Positions 14,360-24,995 of a stretch of DNA of 64,000 nucleotides are shown here, piece after piece; within the stretch, counting starts at the first letter, position 1; each line of letters opens with the position of its first letter. Source of the DNA: Camarhynchus parvulus (lineage: Eukaryota; Chordata; Aves; Passeriformes; Thraupidae). Location: NCBI RefSeq assembly GCF_901933205.1, contig NC_044571.1:11486420-11550419 (forward strand), read 5' to 3'. Made by a program: the position numbers and the translations under genes. The notes beneath the pieces were generated by a model, which made no database searches, was not told the origin of the DNA, and was given only the letters and a program-made list of their open reading frames with translations.

Positions 14360-14580
14360 TGTTCTGGTTTGAAAGCAAAACCAGTGAGAGACTCCAAGTC
14401 AGAAATACAATTTACTAGGAAAAGGGAAAAGAAACAAAATATATGCAGTAACACAAAAGAAAAAACACTGACAGAGTCAGAATACAACCTGACACCCTGC
14501 TAGTTAGGGTGGTGGTAGCAGTCCAGATGAAATGCTCTTGTTGAAGTGGTGATCCTGTATAAACCATCTGGTAGCTCTTG
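14360..14580 (-). mobile_element. Outer ERV LTR, first segment (interrupted)
   Basis: Segment of an older LTR, in minus orientation, split by a second LTR. It begins with tgttctggtttg at 14360 and runs to 14580, where the younger LTR enters. It shares blocks with the inner LTR, for example the ctgacagagtcagaa block and the acctgacaccct block, so the two are relatives. The sequence resumes at 15260 in the same orientation. Together the segments give an LTR of about 522 bp with TG...CA ends. Passerine ERVL-like identity is inferred. Confidence 0.85.
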
Positions 14581-15062
14581 TGTCTTGGTTTGGAAAGACA
14601 GGAGTCTGCTAAGGAAGGCAGGAGCCTCCCCTGAAATGGAGAATGTAAGCCCTCCCCACCCCTCCGAATTGCTATAAATTTTAAATTAAGGGACTCAGGC
14701 AAAAATATGGGAGCAGGAAATAACAGTTCTTTAATAGGGAAGAAAAATAAAAGGATAAAATAAACAATGCAGTCCACTAGAACAACACTGACAGAGTCAG
14801 AACCCAACCTGACACCCTGTGGGGTGTTGGTGGCAGTCCAATTGGAAATGTGGCTGCAATCCTCCTGGAGTGTCAGGGGAGGTTCTGTTGGAGCAGGGGG
14901 GTCCTGTAGAGAAGGATGTATTCTTCCTCCAAAGATCCACTGGAAGAAGAGGCAGCTGCTGTTCCTCTGGAGAATCCCGTGGAGAAAGCTGTGTTGGTGT
15001 CTCAAAAACCTCTGGATTATATCTGGGCAGCAATGCTTGGCTCCTCCCTCTGGGTGGAGCAT
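14415..15062 (-). other. 215-codon ATG frame in LTR sense strand
   Basis: This is the longest frame in the window. It starts with a true ATG at 15062 inside the inner LTR, downstream of the TATA-like box by position but overlapping the promoter end. It crosses the inner/outer junction at 14581 and stops at 14415. About 160 codons lie in the inner LTR and 55 in the outer LTR. The predicted product matches no retroviral gag, pol or env domain that I recognise. The likeliest explanation is a chance frame in LTR sequence of moderate G+C content, extended by the nested insertion. It is recorded because of its length and sense orientation, not as a supported gene. Confidence 0.25.
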
Positions 15063-15254
15063 CTCACAGTGGGATGTTATAGTTCTTATCAGTCATGCAG
15101 TAACATTCAATAGCCTCTTATCAGCAGATGTCCCCTCTTGAGGGAGGAGTGATTGTGATCCCTCAGAGAGAGAGTTAAGGCAAATTGCTCACTTGACAAA
15201 AGACAACTGCCATACAGATGGTAATAGAATACGTCTTGCCTGCTATCTGGAACA
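14581..15254 (-). mobile_element. Inner solo ERV LTR, 674 bp, nested
   Basis: Complete solo LTR inserted into the outer LTR. It starts tgtcttggtttgg and ends ctggaaca, giving TG...CA ends. It is flanked by the perfect 5-bp duplication tcttg at 14576-14580 and 15255-15259. A 5-bp target site fits an ERVL-like (class III) element. Sense direction is minus: a TATA-like box reads on the minus strand at 15014-15025, and an ATTAAA polyadenylation signal at 14730-14735. From memory this is a very common passerine LTR. No internal retroviral sequence remains, so it is a solo LTR. It carries most of a 215-codon open frame on its sense strand. Confidence 0.9.
15014..15025 (-). promoter_or_regulatory. 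TATA-like box of the inner LTR
   Basis: On the minus strand this reads CAGATATAATCC, about 230 bp inside the U3 end of the inner LTR and just downstream of a G+C-rich GGAGGAG-type block. The outer LTR has the equivalent box at 15309-15318. Conservation of box and spacing in two separate LTRs supports a promoter role; activity today is unknown. Confidence 0.5.
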
Positions 15255-15259
15255 TCTTG

Positions 15260-15560
15260 TCTTCTGGAAATCAGTGGGCAAAGACTGCCTGTTCTGTCCC
15301 AAAACCCAGATTATATCCAGGTGGGGATGCTGAGCTCCTCTCCCCTGGGCGGAGCATCTTGCAGTGGGCTGAAATCATTCTGAGTCATGATTGGTCCTTG
15401 ATTACCCATTAAACAGAAATGGCTCCTGAGTTATCTCTGAGTCATTGGCAAGGCATTGATGGGCCCATTAACAGGAGATAAGGAAAAACAATGCCCCTCC
15501 TGGTTTCAGCAGCTCTTGAGGATGGGAATAGAATACATCTTTATATTGCAACCTAGAACA
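15260..15560 (-). mobile_element. Outer ERV LTR, second segment
   Basis: Continuation of the interrupted outer LTR after the second tcttg copy. It aligns with the inner LTR over the TATA-like region, the ggcggagcatct block and the terminal block ending tagaaca at 15560. That alignment confirms both the end point and the family relationship. The expected duplication of the pentamer ttcat, found left of the outer LTR, is not seen to the right. Low-complexity A/T repeat starts there instead, so the flank was probably altered. Confidence 0.85.
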
Positions 15561-15562
15561 TG

Positions 15563-15712
15563 TTTATATATAATATATAATATATAATATATAATATATA
15601 ATATATAATATATAATATATAATATATAATATATAATATATAATATATAATATATAATATATAATATATAATATATAATATAATGATATATTATATATAT
15701 TTATTATATATC
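15563..15712. repeat. Heptanucleotide A/T minisatellite
   Basis: About 17 nearly perfect copies of a 7-bp unit (AATATAT in one phase) fill roughly 15565-15682. A degenerate A/T segment then runs to about 15712. The array directly abuts the end of the outer LTR. The unit is nearly self-complementary, so the array can form hairpins. Copy number in the assembly may be unreliable. Confidence 0.9.
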
Positions 15713-17665
15713 CTCAGGCTGGAGCTGTTTCTAGCAAAGGCAGACTTTTATAAGACAAAGAAAATTCCAAACCAAAGGGATAAGTCAAGATTCCTTCATG
15801 GGGAAAGCAATCTGCTTTGCTTTCCACATTTGGAACCAGCAGCATTGTTACCAGTGGGACAGAAAGACCTGTGCTATTTTCTAGTTGTGTCCAAAGACTG
15901 CACATAGACACCAACAAAAAGTTCATTGTTAGTGCCAAGAGTAGCTTCTATTTTCTTACTAACCTTGGAAGACTCCTTAGTGAAATCTGAGCTAATTCCA
16001 GGCTTCCTTTTTAAATTTTTATTTTATCTTCAATCAAAATAATGTAAACAAATTTACAGCAGAAATTACAAAAATATCAGCTTCCTCTGAGTATGTTTAA
16101 CAAGGTAAATGACTACTCTATGCAAGAATTTTATCTACATGCATCCTGAGAAGGTGGTAACAAAGTCATGCATGTCTTGAGCCATCAAGGAGGAGATTGC
16201 ACAAAGTAGGTCCAGCTCCTCTTTAGACCCACAAGATGTGAGTGCTCAGCACCTTCTGAAATCCGGGGAGGATATATCAATGTGCAGCAGACTTCTGCCT
16301 AATTTACTAATATGTAAAGTGACTCTAAAATTCTTTCCAAAATCTGCTTTTGCAAGCTTAATATTCAAGGCTGAAAAGGACTTTGTTTTTTTTAAACCTG
16401 ACATTCATTAAGGTGAAAAATAGTAAAACAAACACTAAACATGAAAAGAGGATATAGTAAATGTTATTTTATTCAAAGTTTCACCTTGGAGAAAAGCAAC
16501 AATCTCCTCAAATCACACAGGACTTGCAAATATTGAAAAATAGAATAAGAGAGAACTTGTAAAAATCATGCCGATATACTGTTTCACCATATGTACCCCT
16601 AATTAAAAAAAGGAGGTAGAAATTAAGAGTCTTTTTTCCTCTTCTAGTGTTAAACAAAGGCAGATGACAAATAATATATGAACTGGATAAGAAATAATAC
16701 TCTCTGTAATCTTAAAAATATCCACTACAATGCCATCAGATACTGTAGCTCTAATAAAGAATTATTTGGAAATATAATCTTCTTTTCTTTTAATTCTATA
16801 GGATTTTTCTAAAAAGTGGAAGTATTTTGATACTATTTAATGCAGTGAAGAGTTAGTCTTTTTTAACAGAAGTTTCAAGGGATTTAAAGCTATCCAAACA
16901 TTGATCTTTCATATGATGCATCATTAGCAGAACTAAAATTTCTCATATTCTACAAGGTTTTGGAGCACAGTAGCAGAAATGAAGCAGCTGGTTGTATGGT
17001 TTCAGACAGAAACCATACATTTCCCATCTCTATTATTCATAAGGTTGCCTGCTGGAACAGAAATGTTATCCTTTTTGGTGAAGTGTATAACATTCACTTT
17101 AAACCCATACTTATATTGTTTGCTGGATCAAGACTGTCACTGGGGTTCTTGATTTTCAGCAAAAGATTATTTTTCAGAGGCACACGGGGATTCAGTGAAA
17201 TGGTATTGACTTTGTAGCAGCTGTATTTATTTAAAAAAAAAAAGCTGCTAAATTATTTTGTCATCTGTGAAAAATAAAATCAAGAAACTTCCCCCAAAAG
17301 CCTTTTTCTCAGTAGCCCTAAGTTCTGTGATTTGAAGCAGGGCTTCAATAATGTACTCAGCACAGAAAATTCTGAGTATTCCACTGGAAATTGATAAAAT
17401 AATTTAAAGATTCCTGTTAAACAATGAGATTTTTGAAGATGCAAAGAGCACTCAAGCCCAGTTTGTGAGGCTGAGGAGAAACTTGTAAAGGAAAATGCTT
17501 ACTATGTAACTGTCTTTTAATAGTTAGAATAATCTCCTGACTCCTAAATAATTTCTTGCACATCACCCTGCTCACAACAGAGGAGAGAGGAAGGAGAGGG
17601 AATGAGCTGATTCCTTCCTTTCTCTGGAACTGTCTCACTGCACAATCCTAAAATAAGCTAAGATG
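15713..17665. other. Unique A+T-rich DNA, no gene recognised
   Basis: No recognised gene, RNA or transposon. There is a short A run at about 17232-17242. Open frames here are short and unremarkable. Confidence 0.5.
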
Positions 17666-17770
17666 CAAAGGACCTCTGAGGAGCTCCTGGCCCAGGCTGC
17701 TGGCTGGAGCAGGCTGATTTTGGTGCCAGACCAGGCTGCCCAGCCTTGGCCACCCACCCTTCCTGGGCTA
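17666..17770 (-). mobile_element. Probable degraded CR1 fragment
   Basis: The order of phrases matches the minus-strand view of a CR1 3' region: an aaggacctctgagga block, then ctggctggagcaggctga, then ccagaccaggctgcccag. The terminal repeat at the 3' end is lost and divergence is high, so the call is tentative. It lies about 130 bp upstream of the next LTR. Confidence 0.55.
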
Positions 17771-18448
17771 CAGCAGCACCAGAGAAGGGGCTGACCCCTG
17801 CCCCTCCTAACAACAGCCCCAGGCTGTGGCTGAAGAAAACTCTCACAAATTTTTTATCCCCTTGCCCCAAAGGATCAGGGAAATCTGAGCCTACTTCTCT
17901 CTCCCTGTGAGAATCTGTCCAAATTTCCCCTCATCTGCCTCACGATCGTCATTTGAGGACCACTGAAGAGAAGACCTCCCCTGTCTCCTCTGTAGGAGAA
18001 AGTTACACACACCATGGGCCTCCGCGAGACCTGAGCACAGGGCTAAGCTATTGTTCACAGGTGTTGTTTGCTGTGTGCTACACTGAGCCCAATGAGAAGA
18101 AGAAGGGGGCACTGTGCCCTTTTTACGACAATAGCCTTGGAAGATGTCCCACCTCTGGGCCTGGCTGGACTTCTCCTGAGTTCTGCATGGTCCCCTGCAG
18201 AAGACCCCTCCCACTCGTTTGCAACCACCGTGACAGACAGACTGAGGTGTGAGAAGCCTCTCCATTAAAAACCATGATGTGAAAAGGCCCGCTCACTCTT
18301 TCCGAGGGCTGGGACTGAAACCCCCACTCTGGGGGAGGTGTGAGGGGGAGGCAAGCTGACCAAAGCGAGATGTTTGCCTGCAGGTTGTGACCACTGGACT
18401 GCTGAGAACACGGACTACCTGTTACATCTATTCCTTATTGTATCTGTT

Positions 18449-18494
18449 CCCCCCTCCCCCCCCCCAATTTCCAATTGAGTAACCATATTAAAAA
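18449..18494 (+). promoter_or_regulatory. C-tract plus TATA-like promoter region of the LTR
   Basis: Two C runs (6 at 18449-18454 and 10 at 18456-18465, separated by one T) lie just upstream of a CCAAT-like element, tttccaattgag, and a TATA-like atattaaaaa at 18485-18494. The G-rich complement could fold as a quadruplex. The arrangement fits a U3 core promoter; activity is inferred only. Confidence 0.4.
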
Positions 18495-18673
18495 CCTCTG
18501 AGTTAGCTAGAGATTTTGAGATCTCCTCGGCGTAACAGGCGGATCCTCGACTGGACTGGACCAAAGGACTTCGTCTCTACATTTGGTAGCTCTATTCCCC
18601 CCGCTTTTCTCTCTCTTTCTCCATCTTTCTCTCTCTCCCTTAATCTCTCTATTGCATTTTGCTGTGGTCATTC

Positions 18674-18679
18674 AATAAA
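18674..18679 (+). terminator. Polyadenylation signal of the LTR
   Basis: A canonical AATAAA followed by a TG-rich segment (gtgaatatgttttg) that fits the downstream GU-rich element. It sets the LTR's sense strand as plus and implies that the R/U5 region ends at 18785. Confidence 0.6.
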
Positions 18680-18790
18680 GGTGAATATGTTTTGATTATT
18701 ACTGCAAATCCCCTTGTACCATGTCGGTTTTCTGAGATCAATCCATGAACAATCACGAACCCGTTCATAAGGACGGATCCTGACACTGCC

Positions 18791-21700
18791 CAACAGCTCC
18801 ATGTAGGATATTTCCCCTGCCCCTCTGGTCACGTGAAACAGAGATTTGGAGCTCCCCCTCCTCTTCCCATCCAGTGCAGGAGACCCTGTCCTGCCACCAC
18901 ACAGACCCATTCTTGCAAGCTCAGGTAGCACAGTTTGAAGAGGTAAAAATTGGAATTTTCATCAGTAGGATGTCCCAGGGAGTTACACTTCTGCTACAAA
19001 AAATGCATTTTAAAAATATAGCTACTTTTCCTCAAAATTCGTGGCTTTACTGTGCTGCTTTTCTAAGCCACAGACCTACCAATATAACTGCAACTGCCTT
19101 CTGTCAGGGAAAGCAGAACTCAAAATAGCTTCTCTAAGATAAACAAGACAATTTCTTCTATAAAAATAACGCCTACACCAAAAATTACACTGATGTAACT
19201 GTACAGATGGAGCAGTAAGATTCCTCAAGATTGATTCTTCCCTTTCAAGTCTGCCTGCCTGAAGTTAGATCTCTCAATCTATTTTCTGGCATGTAGACAA
19301 GTGATCTGATTTTCATGAGTGCTCAGCACTAGGCAGATTCCCAGAAAACAGTTTACTTTTCGGTAACTAATGCCACTTTTGGAAACACTGAAAGACAAAT
19401 CTGGATTGATGGGTTTCCTCCAACTATTTATATACTTTTTTTCTGCTCATCTTGCCTAAAAATAGAACAAATACTACCAATTTAATTAATTTTAATTCCG
19501 TGAATTAACAAAAAATCCCTTGCTTAAACAGCATCTCACATTAGGACTCTTCACTTGCCTCAGGGAAATGGTACAAGCAAAATGACATTCCTATCCCGTG
19601 TGATCCATGATTCCTCCAAGGGAAGAAAGTGCAGACTACAGATAACACATTCTCTCTTTCTAGTTTATGTAGACATTATTTAGCACTGCATACAGCTTTT
19701 TGTTCAAGCATTTATAAATGTCTTCAATGATTTTTAAGGCAGAATGCTTTGAAATGAAAAATATGATTACTATGGTTAGGTAATGGAGAAAAAACTAACA
19801 ATCACAGAAGAAGAAGAGCGAGATTTGTGGATTGCTGGTTGTTAATTAACTGGAACACACACGTGTGCATGCTGTGTGTCAGGAAGCACAGCCCAGGAGG
19901 AGCAGTGCTGTGGGGTGTGCTGCCTTCTGCCTTCTCTCCTGCTGTGGGGCATCAGTCACATCAGGGCAGCTGCTGTGGGAAGGGAAGCTCAGACTCTTTT
20001 CTGAGAGGAGCAATGGGTGATGGATGTGGTTGTGATCACCAATTTGCTCTTCACTTGCTAATATGACATTGTTAATATACATTGCCCTTCATTTAGGATT
20101 TCTGGCCCTGTCACAGCCTAGTCCTAAAAAATATGAAACAACTCATTGTAGATTGTTACTTCACAGGGATTTTTGGAATGGCACACTCATTCTTTTTATG
20201 TCATTTTAGTTGCTGATGTTTGAACACAACGAAGCCTGCCTGCCTGCTGCAGTTAGCATTTGTAGTAGGGGTTTTTTAAAGTAATTTCTGTCCTTGTTCC
20301 TGTTGTTTAGTGTCCTTGAGCTTAGCTTTAATCTTAAATAAAAGCACAAGAAACGCTATGCTTTCAAAGGCACAGCTGAAAAGCCATTGACAACAAATAT
20401 TTGTAATATTTTTATTCCACTTTACTAAACTCTTCTACTTGTTAGGAGCCCAGATTCGACCAAGTTAACAAGGTTATCAGTTATGTGTCTATTGTCTTGT
20501 CCCGGCTTCCTTGGCTGAGCTGCTGCAGCAAACAATGCAGGAGCGATGCTTTGTTCGAGCAGCAGGATGGAGGCAGCAGGGAGGGGCAGGGGCTGCCAAG
20601 CAGGAGCTCCTCCTGAGGCCAGGATTAATCAGACTCTGGCTTTGGGGGCTCTGGGCAGCCCCCAGGGGCTGTGACACCCCTGGGAATCTGCAAAGCATCC
20701 TCACACCAGCACACGAGCAAGCAGGACACTGCAGGCATGAGTTAACCTGGCTGGCACGTGCTAAAGAACCTGGAAGAGAGGTAATTAAAAGCATTTTAAG
20801 GGATTAAATCTATGCATTTACCTTAAAAACACATTTCCACTCACATCAACCTATGGCAGAGCGCCTAAGTTATAAGAATAACTGTTTAAATTACCAGTAA
20901 AAAGGCAAGATCATTGCTTGCTCCCTTTTCTGCTCTTCTGTGTAAATGCCAGGTGCATTCAGCTTTCCCCTAAGCACTGTCATAAATTTGCTGTCTCCCT
21001 GCTGGCTTAATTAAAATATGCAACTGTTGCTATCTAAAGAGCAGAGGGTGCCAGGGCAGCAGCTGCACAGTTGGAGAATTCACATTAGCACCATGCCAGT
21101 TGGCTGGCAATTCTAATCACTTTTGTACTGTCACGACTCTTTGAGAAGCAGAAAAAATATTAGCTCCTTCTACAGAATCAGTTGGTCAAAAATGGAAGTT
21201 ACGGGAGCACCCCATGTGGGTACTGCAGGATTTACAGCACAGCTCAATATTCAGTTTTTTTCTGGAATGGTGTATGGAAAGTACATAAGACATCATGGAA
21301 AACTTTGACACTCTTTTCCCTTCTCCTTCCTGCTCCCAGCACCTTTCAGTTACTGTTTATACTCCTGCCAATAACTTGGTTGAAGACAACAGGGAATGCC
21401 TTGAAAATTTTTAGAGGTTTTATTCAACACCAATAAAGAATAAAATCTGAGGTGTTTCTTTGAACTTTTATTAACTGAATGATAAGAAAAACCACTCTGC
21501 TCAGTTCTCTACTGACAATTAAGTTGTGGCCAGCATCCTGCTTCTGGACATCATGGTTCAAAAATTGTGTTCAAACCAGATCTCAGCTATAACATACCCA
21601 TATTACTGCTGCTTGTGTGAAAACATCCTGCTGGCCAGGGCCAGCAGCAGCATAATTCAAACTGTGTGTGAAGCCATCACATCCAGCAGTGATTTAGCAG

Positions 21701-24518
21701 GTGTGAGCACAGTGCCAGGCCCCAGAATCTTATCCCATAAAGGTGTGTGTCTCCAGCCATGTCTCCAGCACTGCACCCTCCACCTGCATCCCCTGTTTCT
21801 TCTCCTCCTGTGGCTGCCACTCGCCCTTGCAGTGTCCACCCAGCCCTGGGTGCTCCTCAGCTCCTCTCGCACTTTCTTATCCATGTGCTGATTGCCCACA
21901 AGTTACCAGCATGTTTCTTCACTGTCCTCATTTCCTAAATGATCTCTATGCTTTTTGTAAATGCTTTTTCCAAGGGATGCTGCCCTGTGGAAACCCAGGG
22001 CATCGGGAATATTTCTCTGTCTGCTCTGGGGTGCTCTGACCCCCATGGGAGCACTGACTTCGACCCTCACTCATGGAGAAAGTTTCCCAGACTTCAAGAT
22101 AGACCAGAATCCACTAAAGTGTGAAATAGATTATAGAGTAGTGCAGGTGTATCACTTGGTGACAAATTTAGGCTTTGGGATTTTTAGTATGTTGTGGATG
22201 GAAGCAAGATGAAGGGCACAGGGTGTCCTCCTGGGTTTCTTCTTCAAGCTTCTTCTTCCTTCTTCTTCATGGGTTTGGGTGACATTTTGTAATTGGGCAT
22301 AAAAGTCCCCATTGCAGCTCTTTGGGATCAGTTATTGGGTTGAAAGGGAAAACAATCTAGGTGTCAGTTCTTAATTGGATAGTTTAGTCTTAAAAGACCT
22401 TGTAACAAGAGATTGTTGGCCATTTTGTGCCTTCTAATGAAAAGCTGCCAAACTCACAGTAGTGAGACTGTTTTACTGATAAGAAATAACAAACACCTGA
22501 GTCCAAACATGAACTATTGTCTCAAGTGCCTTCAATCCAGATCCAGAGAAACCAACACTGCCTCAGTTTCAGCTTGTGGCTGCTGAATTCTTTACAGGCA
22601 CCATGGTTCCTTACCCTCTTAACTCAATCAGATCATACCCAGCATCTCATGTCACTGTAGCTCCTGGCTTCACTTAGGAGAAAATTCCAAACCAACGCAA
22701 CAAAAGCACCCTGATGTTTTACTTCAGTGGGATGCCTTCAGAAGGATGTAACCTGGGAGGGACAGGGAGTGTGGATCAGCATTGCTTCCTGCAGCTCTTT
22801 GTGTGTGCCAATGCACCTCAGAGCTGCAGTCACAGCGCCCAAACTCACAACTACCAGTGATTTACCAAAATAAAACACTCAATTACCTTCAAATCTAGGG
22901 GCAGATGGAGGTACTCAACACCCTTTATGCTCCTCTGTTGTGGGGAGCCAATGCTGGAGGCCAAAGGGGGAGAGAAGCCAAGAGAAAGGATGGTGGATTC
23001 CTGCCTATCTCCTTCTCTCCCCACACCTGAGAAAAAGGCAGCAGCTCTGAAACACTTCATGTCCTCTCCAGGTGTGCCCCTTGTTAGGACAACAGCTTGT
23101 CCGGTTAGTATTTAAAAAAAGCCTGCTGTAAAATGCTAATGAGGGCACTTCCAGACTGCTTTTTTTGGTTCGCAAAAAATAGTGTGTGTGTGTACCATGG
23201 ACAAGAAAAGATTCATAATTTCAAAAAAAATCCTTGGCTCCAGACAAAGATTTGCTGGGTCACATTCATTTCAAGCCACTGCAGAAAGGTATTTAACTGA
23301 GGATATTTGATGTTGCTTGCTTCCTAGTACTTCAAAATCACTTTAACTTTCAGGTTAAATACAAACAGGGCATGCATTGTTCATTACAACAAGCATATGT
23401 TACTGGAATTCATACAGAGTCAAATGTGACTCTTTCAAAGAGAAATGTCAGAGGATCCAGAAGGGTTTTTTGTATTATTTTTCTAAATGCTGGTTTTCAT
23501 CAGAACTTCACTCTTGGCAGTTTTCTTTGTGCCAGTAAAGTTTCAGTGAATAGAGCTGAAAACAACTCACATGGGGACTTTACTCAAATGTCTAATCCCT
23601 ACAGGAGCAGGTAACCAGGTCCAGTCTTTGTGGTTCAGGAGACAGTGATCTACACAAAGGGCACCAGATGCCTCAGCAGAGCCTTTGAGTCTCCAGATCC
23701 TTTGAGGATTTTATTTTCAAAACACTGTTGTGAGAGAAACATTTCAGTAACAGACACAGGTGACTAATTCACCACTGTGCTGTACAGAGACATCTCAGTC
23801 TTCTGGATTCCACAGGCTGAAATCCCTCTTGAATAGCTGCTCTTATAACCTTTCAAATCAAACACTGTGGCATCCCCTACAACCCCTGAGACATGTCCCC
23901 ACACCGTCCCTCTCCACCTCCCCAAAAAAAACCAACCAAAAAGCCAACTCAAAACCCCAAAGGACAAAAAACCCCAAGATTTTTATAGAAAAAGATGAAA
24001 GTAAAGGACGTAGAACTTTGTACCAGTAAAGCAAATTGTTTTGGCAAGTCAAGGGAATTACATCCATGTAACATTTTAAAAACAAGATAGCTCTGGTAGA
24101 AATTATATATACAGCTTTGGTTTCCTCAGGCAGAAGAGGAAATCTGTGTAATTCCCATTTTCCATAAGTTTGACTCAACAAACTTCCAGGTGAAAGGGAA
24201 CAAGTCATGATTTGTGAAGTCTGCTTCTCATGTTCATCTGAGTCTGGAAAGGGAAGTGGCTGGGACTTTACTGGAGCGACTTTTCAGTTTTCAGCTAGAC
24301 ACTGTCCAACATAAGGGGTTTTTTGAGCGTGCCCTCAAGTAGCTTCTATGTTCCTGTGAATATCCATGAAAGCTCCTAGGTTCAGGTGCTCTCAGAGGTG
24401 AGTTGAAAGCAAGCAGGAATTTTGGAGGTATGAACTTTGGATGCTGTTACTTAGCAGAATTTTGGTTTCCCTGAATCCTTTAGAGGAAAGACTTTATTGG
24501 AAAGATGATGGGAAGAAA
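18791..24518. other. Unique DNA with G+C-richer patches, no gene recognised
   Basis: About 5.7 kb with no recognised gene. G+C-richer patches lie at about 19860-20050, 20490-20770 and 21680-22090. The second contains several CpGs and CAG/CTG-rich words. A CTT-rich run lies at about 22238-22270 and a short TG run at about 23181-23194. An A/C-rich low-complexity stretch runs from about 23915 to 23980. Frames in these patches overlap on both strands and have no supporting splice structure. Confidence 0.5.
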
Positions 24519-24995
24519 GATCCAGGGACCCACAGGCTACTCAGCCTGTCCTCAGTCTCTGGGGTACCAATATTTTTGGAAGTCACTTCCAGCCACATGA
24601 AACATGAAGGTGGATTTGCTAAGGGCAGATTATGACTAACCTGACTAACCTGATTTCTCTGAGGGGCTGACAGTGTGGATGAATAGTGGATATTTTACCT
24701 TGACTTTAGCAAGACCTTTGTCAGGATGTCCTATAATATCCTTAAACTGGTGAGTCATAGGTTGGATGGTGAGCTGCAAATTGTCGGGGTTGTTGGGCTA
24801 AAACTGGGATGATCAGCAGTGCAGAGTCCAGCCAGCAGCAGGGTAGCATCTGTGACCCTTGAGGTTCATAATCTCCATCCTTGGAGAGATTTAGAAGTGC
24901 AACAGGACACAGCCCAGAGCCACCTGCTGTAACCAGGCCTCCTTCAAGCAGCAGGTTGGGCCTCTCGTGGTCCCTTCCAACCCACAGGGCCCTGT
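24519..24995 (+). mobile_element. CR1 LINE fragment with internal deletion
   Basis: Plus-oriented CR1. From about 24519 it follows CR1 ORF2, including words that translate to a decayed form of the reverse-transcriptase LDFSKAFD motif near 24697-24720 (here LDFSKTF). It then follows ORF2 to about 24862, where it jumps directly to the 3' untranslated region (ccatccttggagagattt). It ends near 24995 after the cccttccaaccca block. The jump removes the C-terminal part of the polymerase, so this copy was internally deleted. Many stops make it inactive. It is older than the LTRs, judging by divergence. Confidence 0.85.

Larger units (their letters stand above)
17906..18785 (+). mobile_element. CpG-rich solo ERV LTR, plus orientation
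   Basis: The sequence from about 17900 to 18785 differs sharply from its surroundings. It is G+C-rich, keeps many CpGs and has LTR architecture. Proposed ends are TGTGAGAATC at 17906 and ATCCTGACA at 18785. The flanking pentamers are ctccc (17901-17905) and ctgcc (18786-18790), a 5-bp match with one mismatch. A TATA-like stretch lies at 18485-18494 and AATAAA at 18674-18679, about 106 bp before the end. CT-rich tracts occur at 18606-18650. No internal viral genes adjoin it. The right end is fairly sure; the left end rests on the weak duplication. From memory it is a passerine repeat, class undetermined. Confidence 0.7.
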
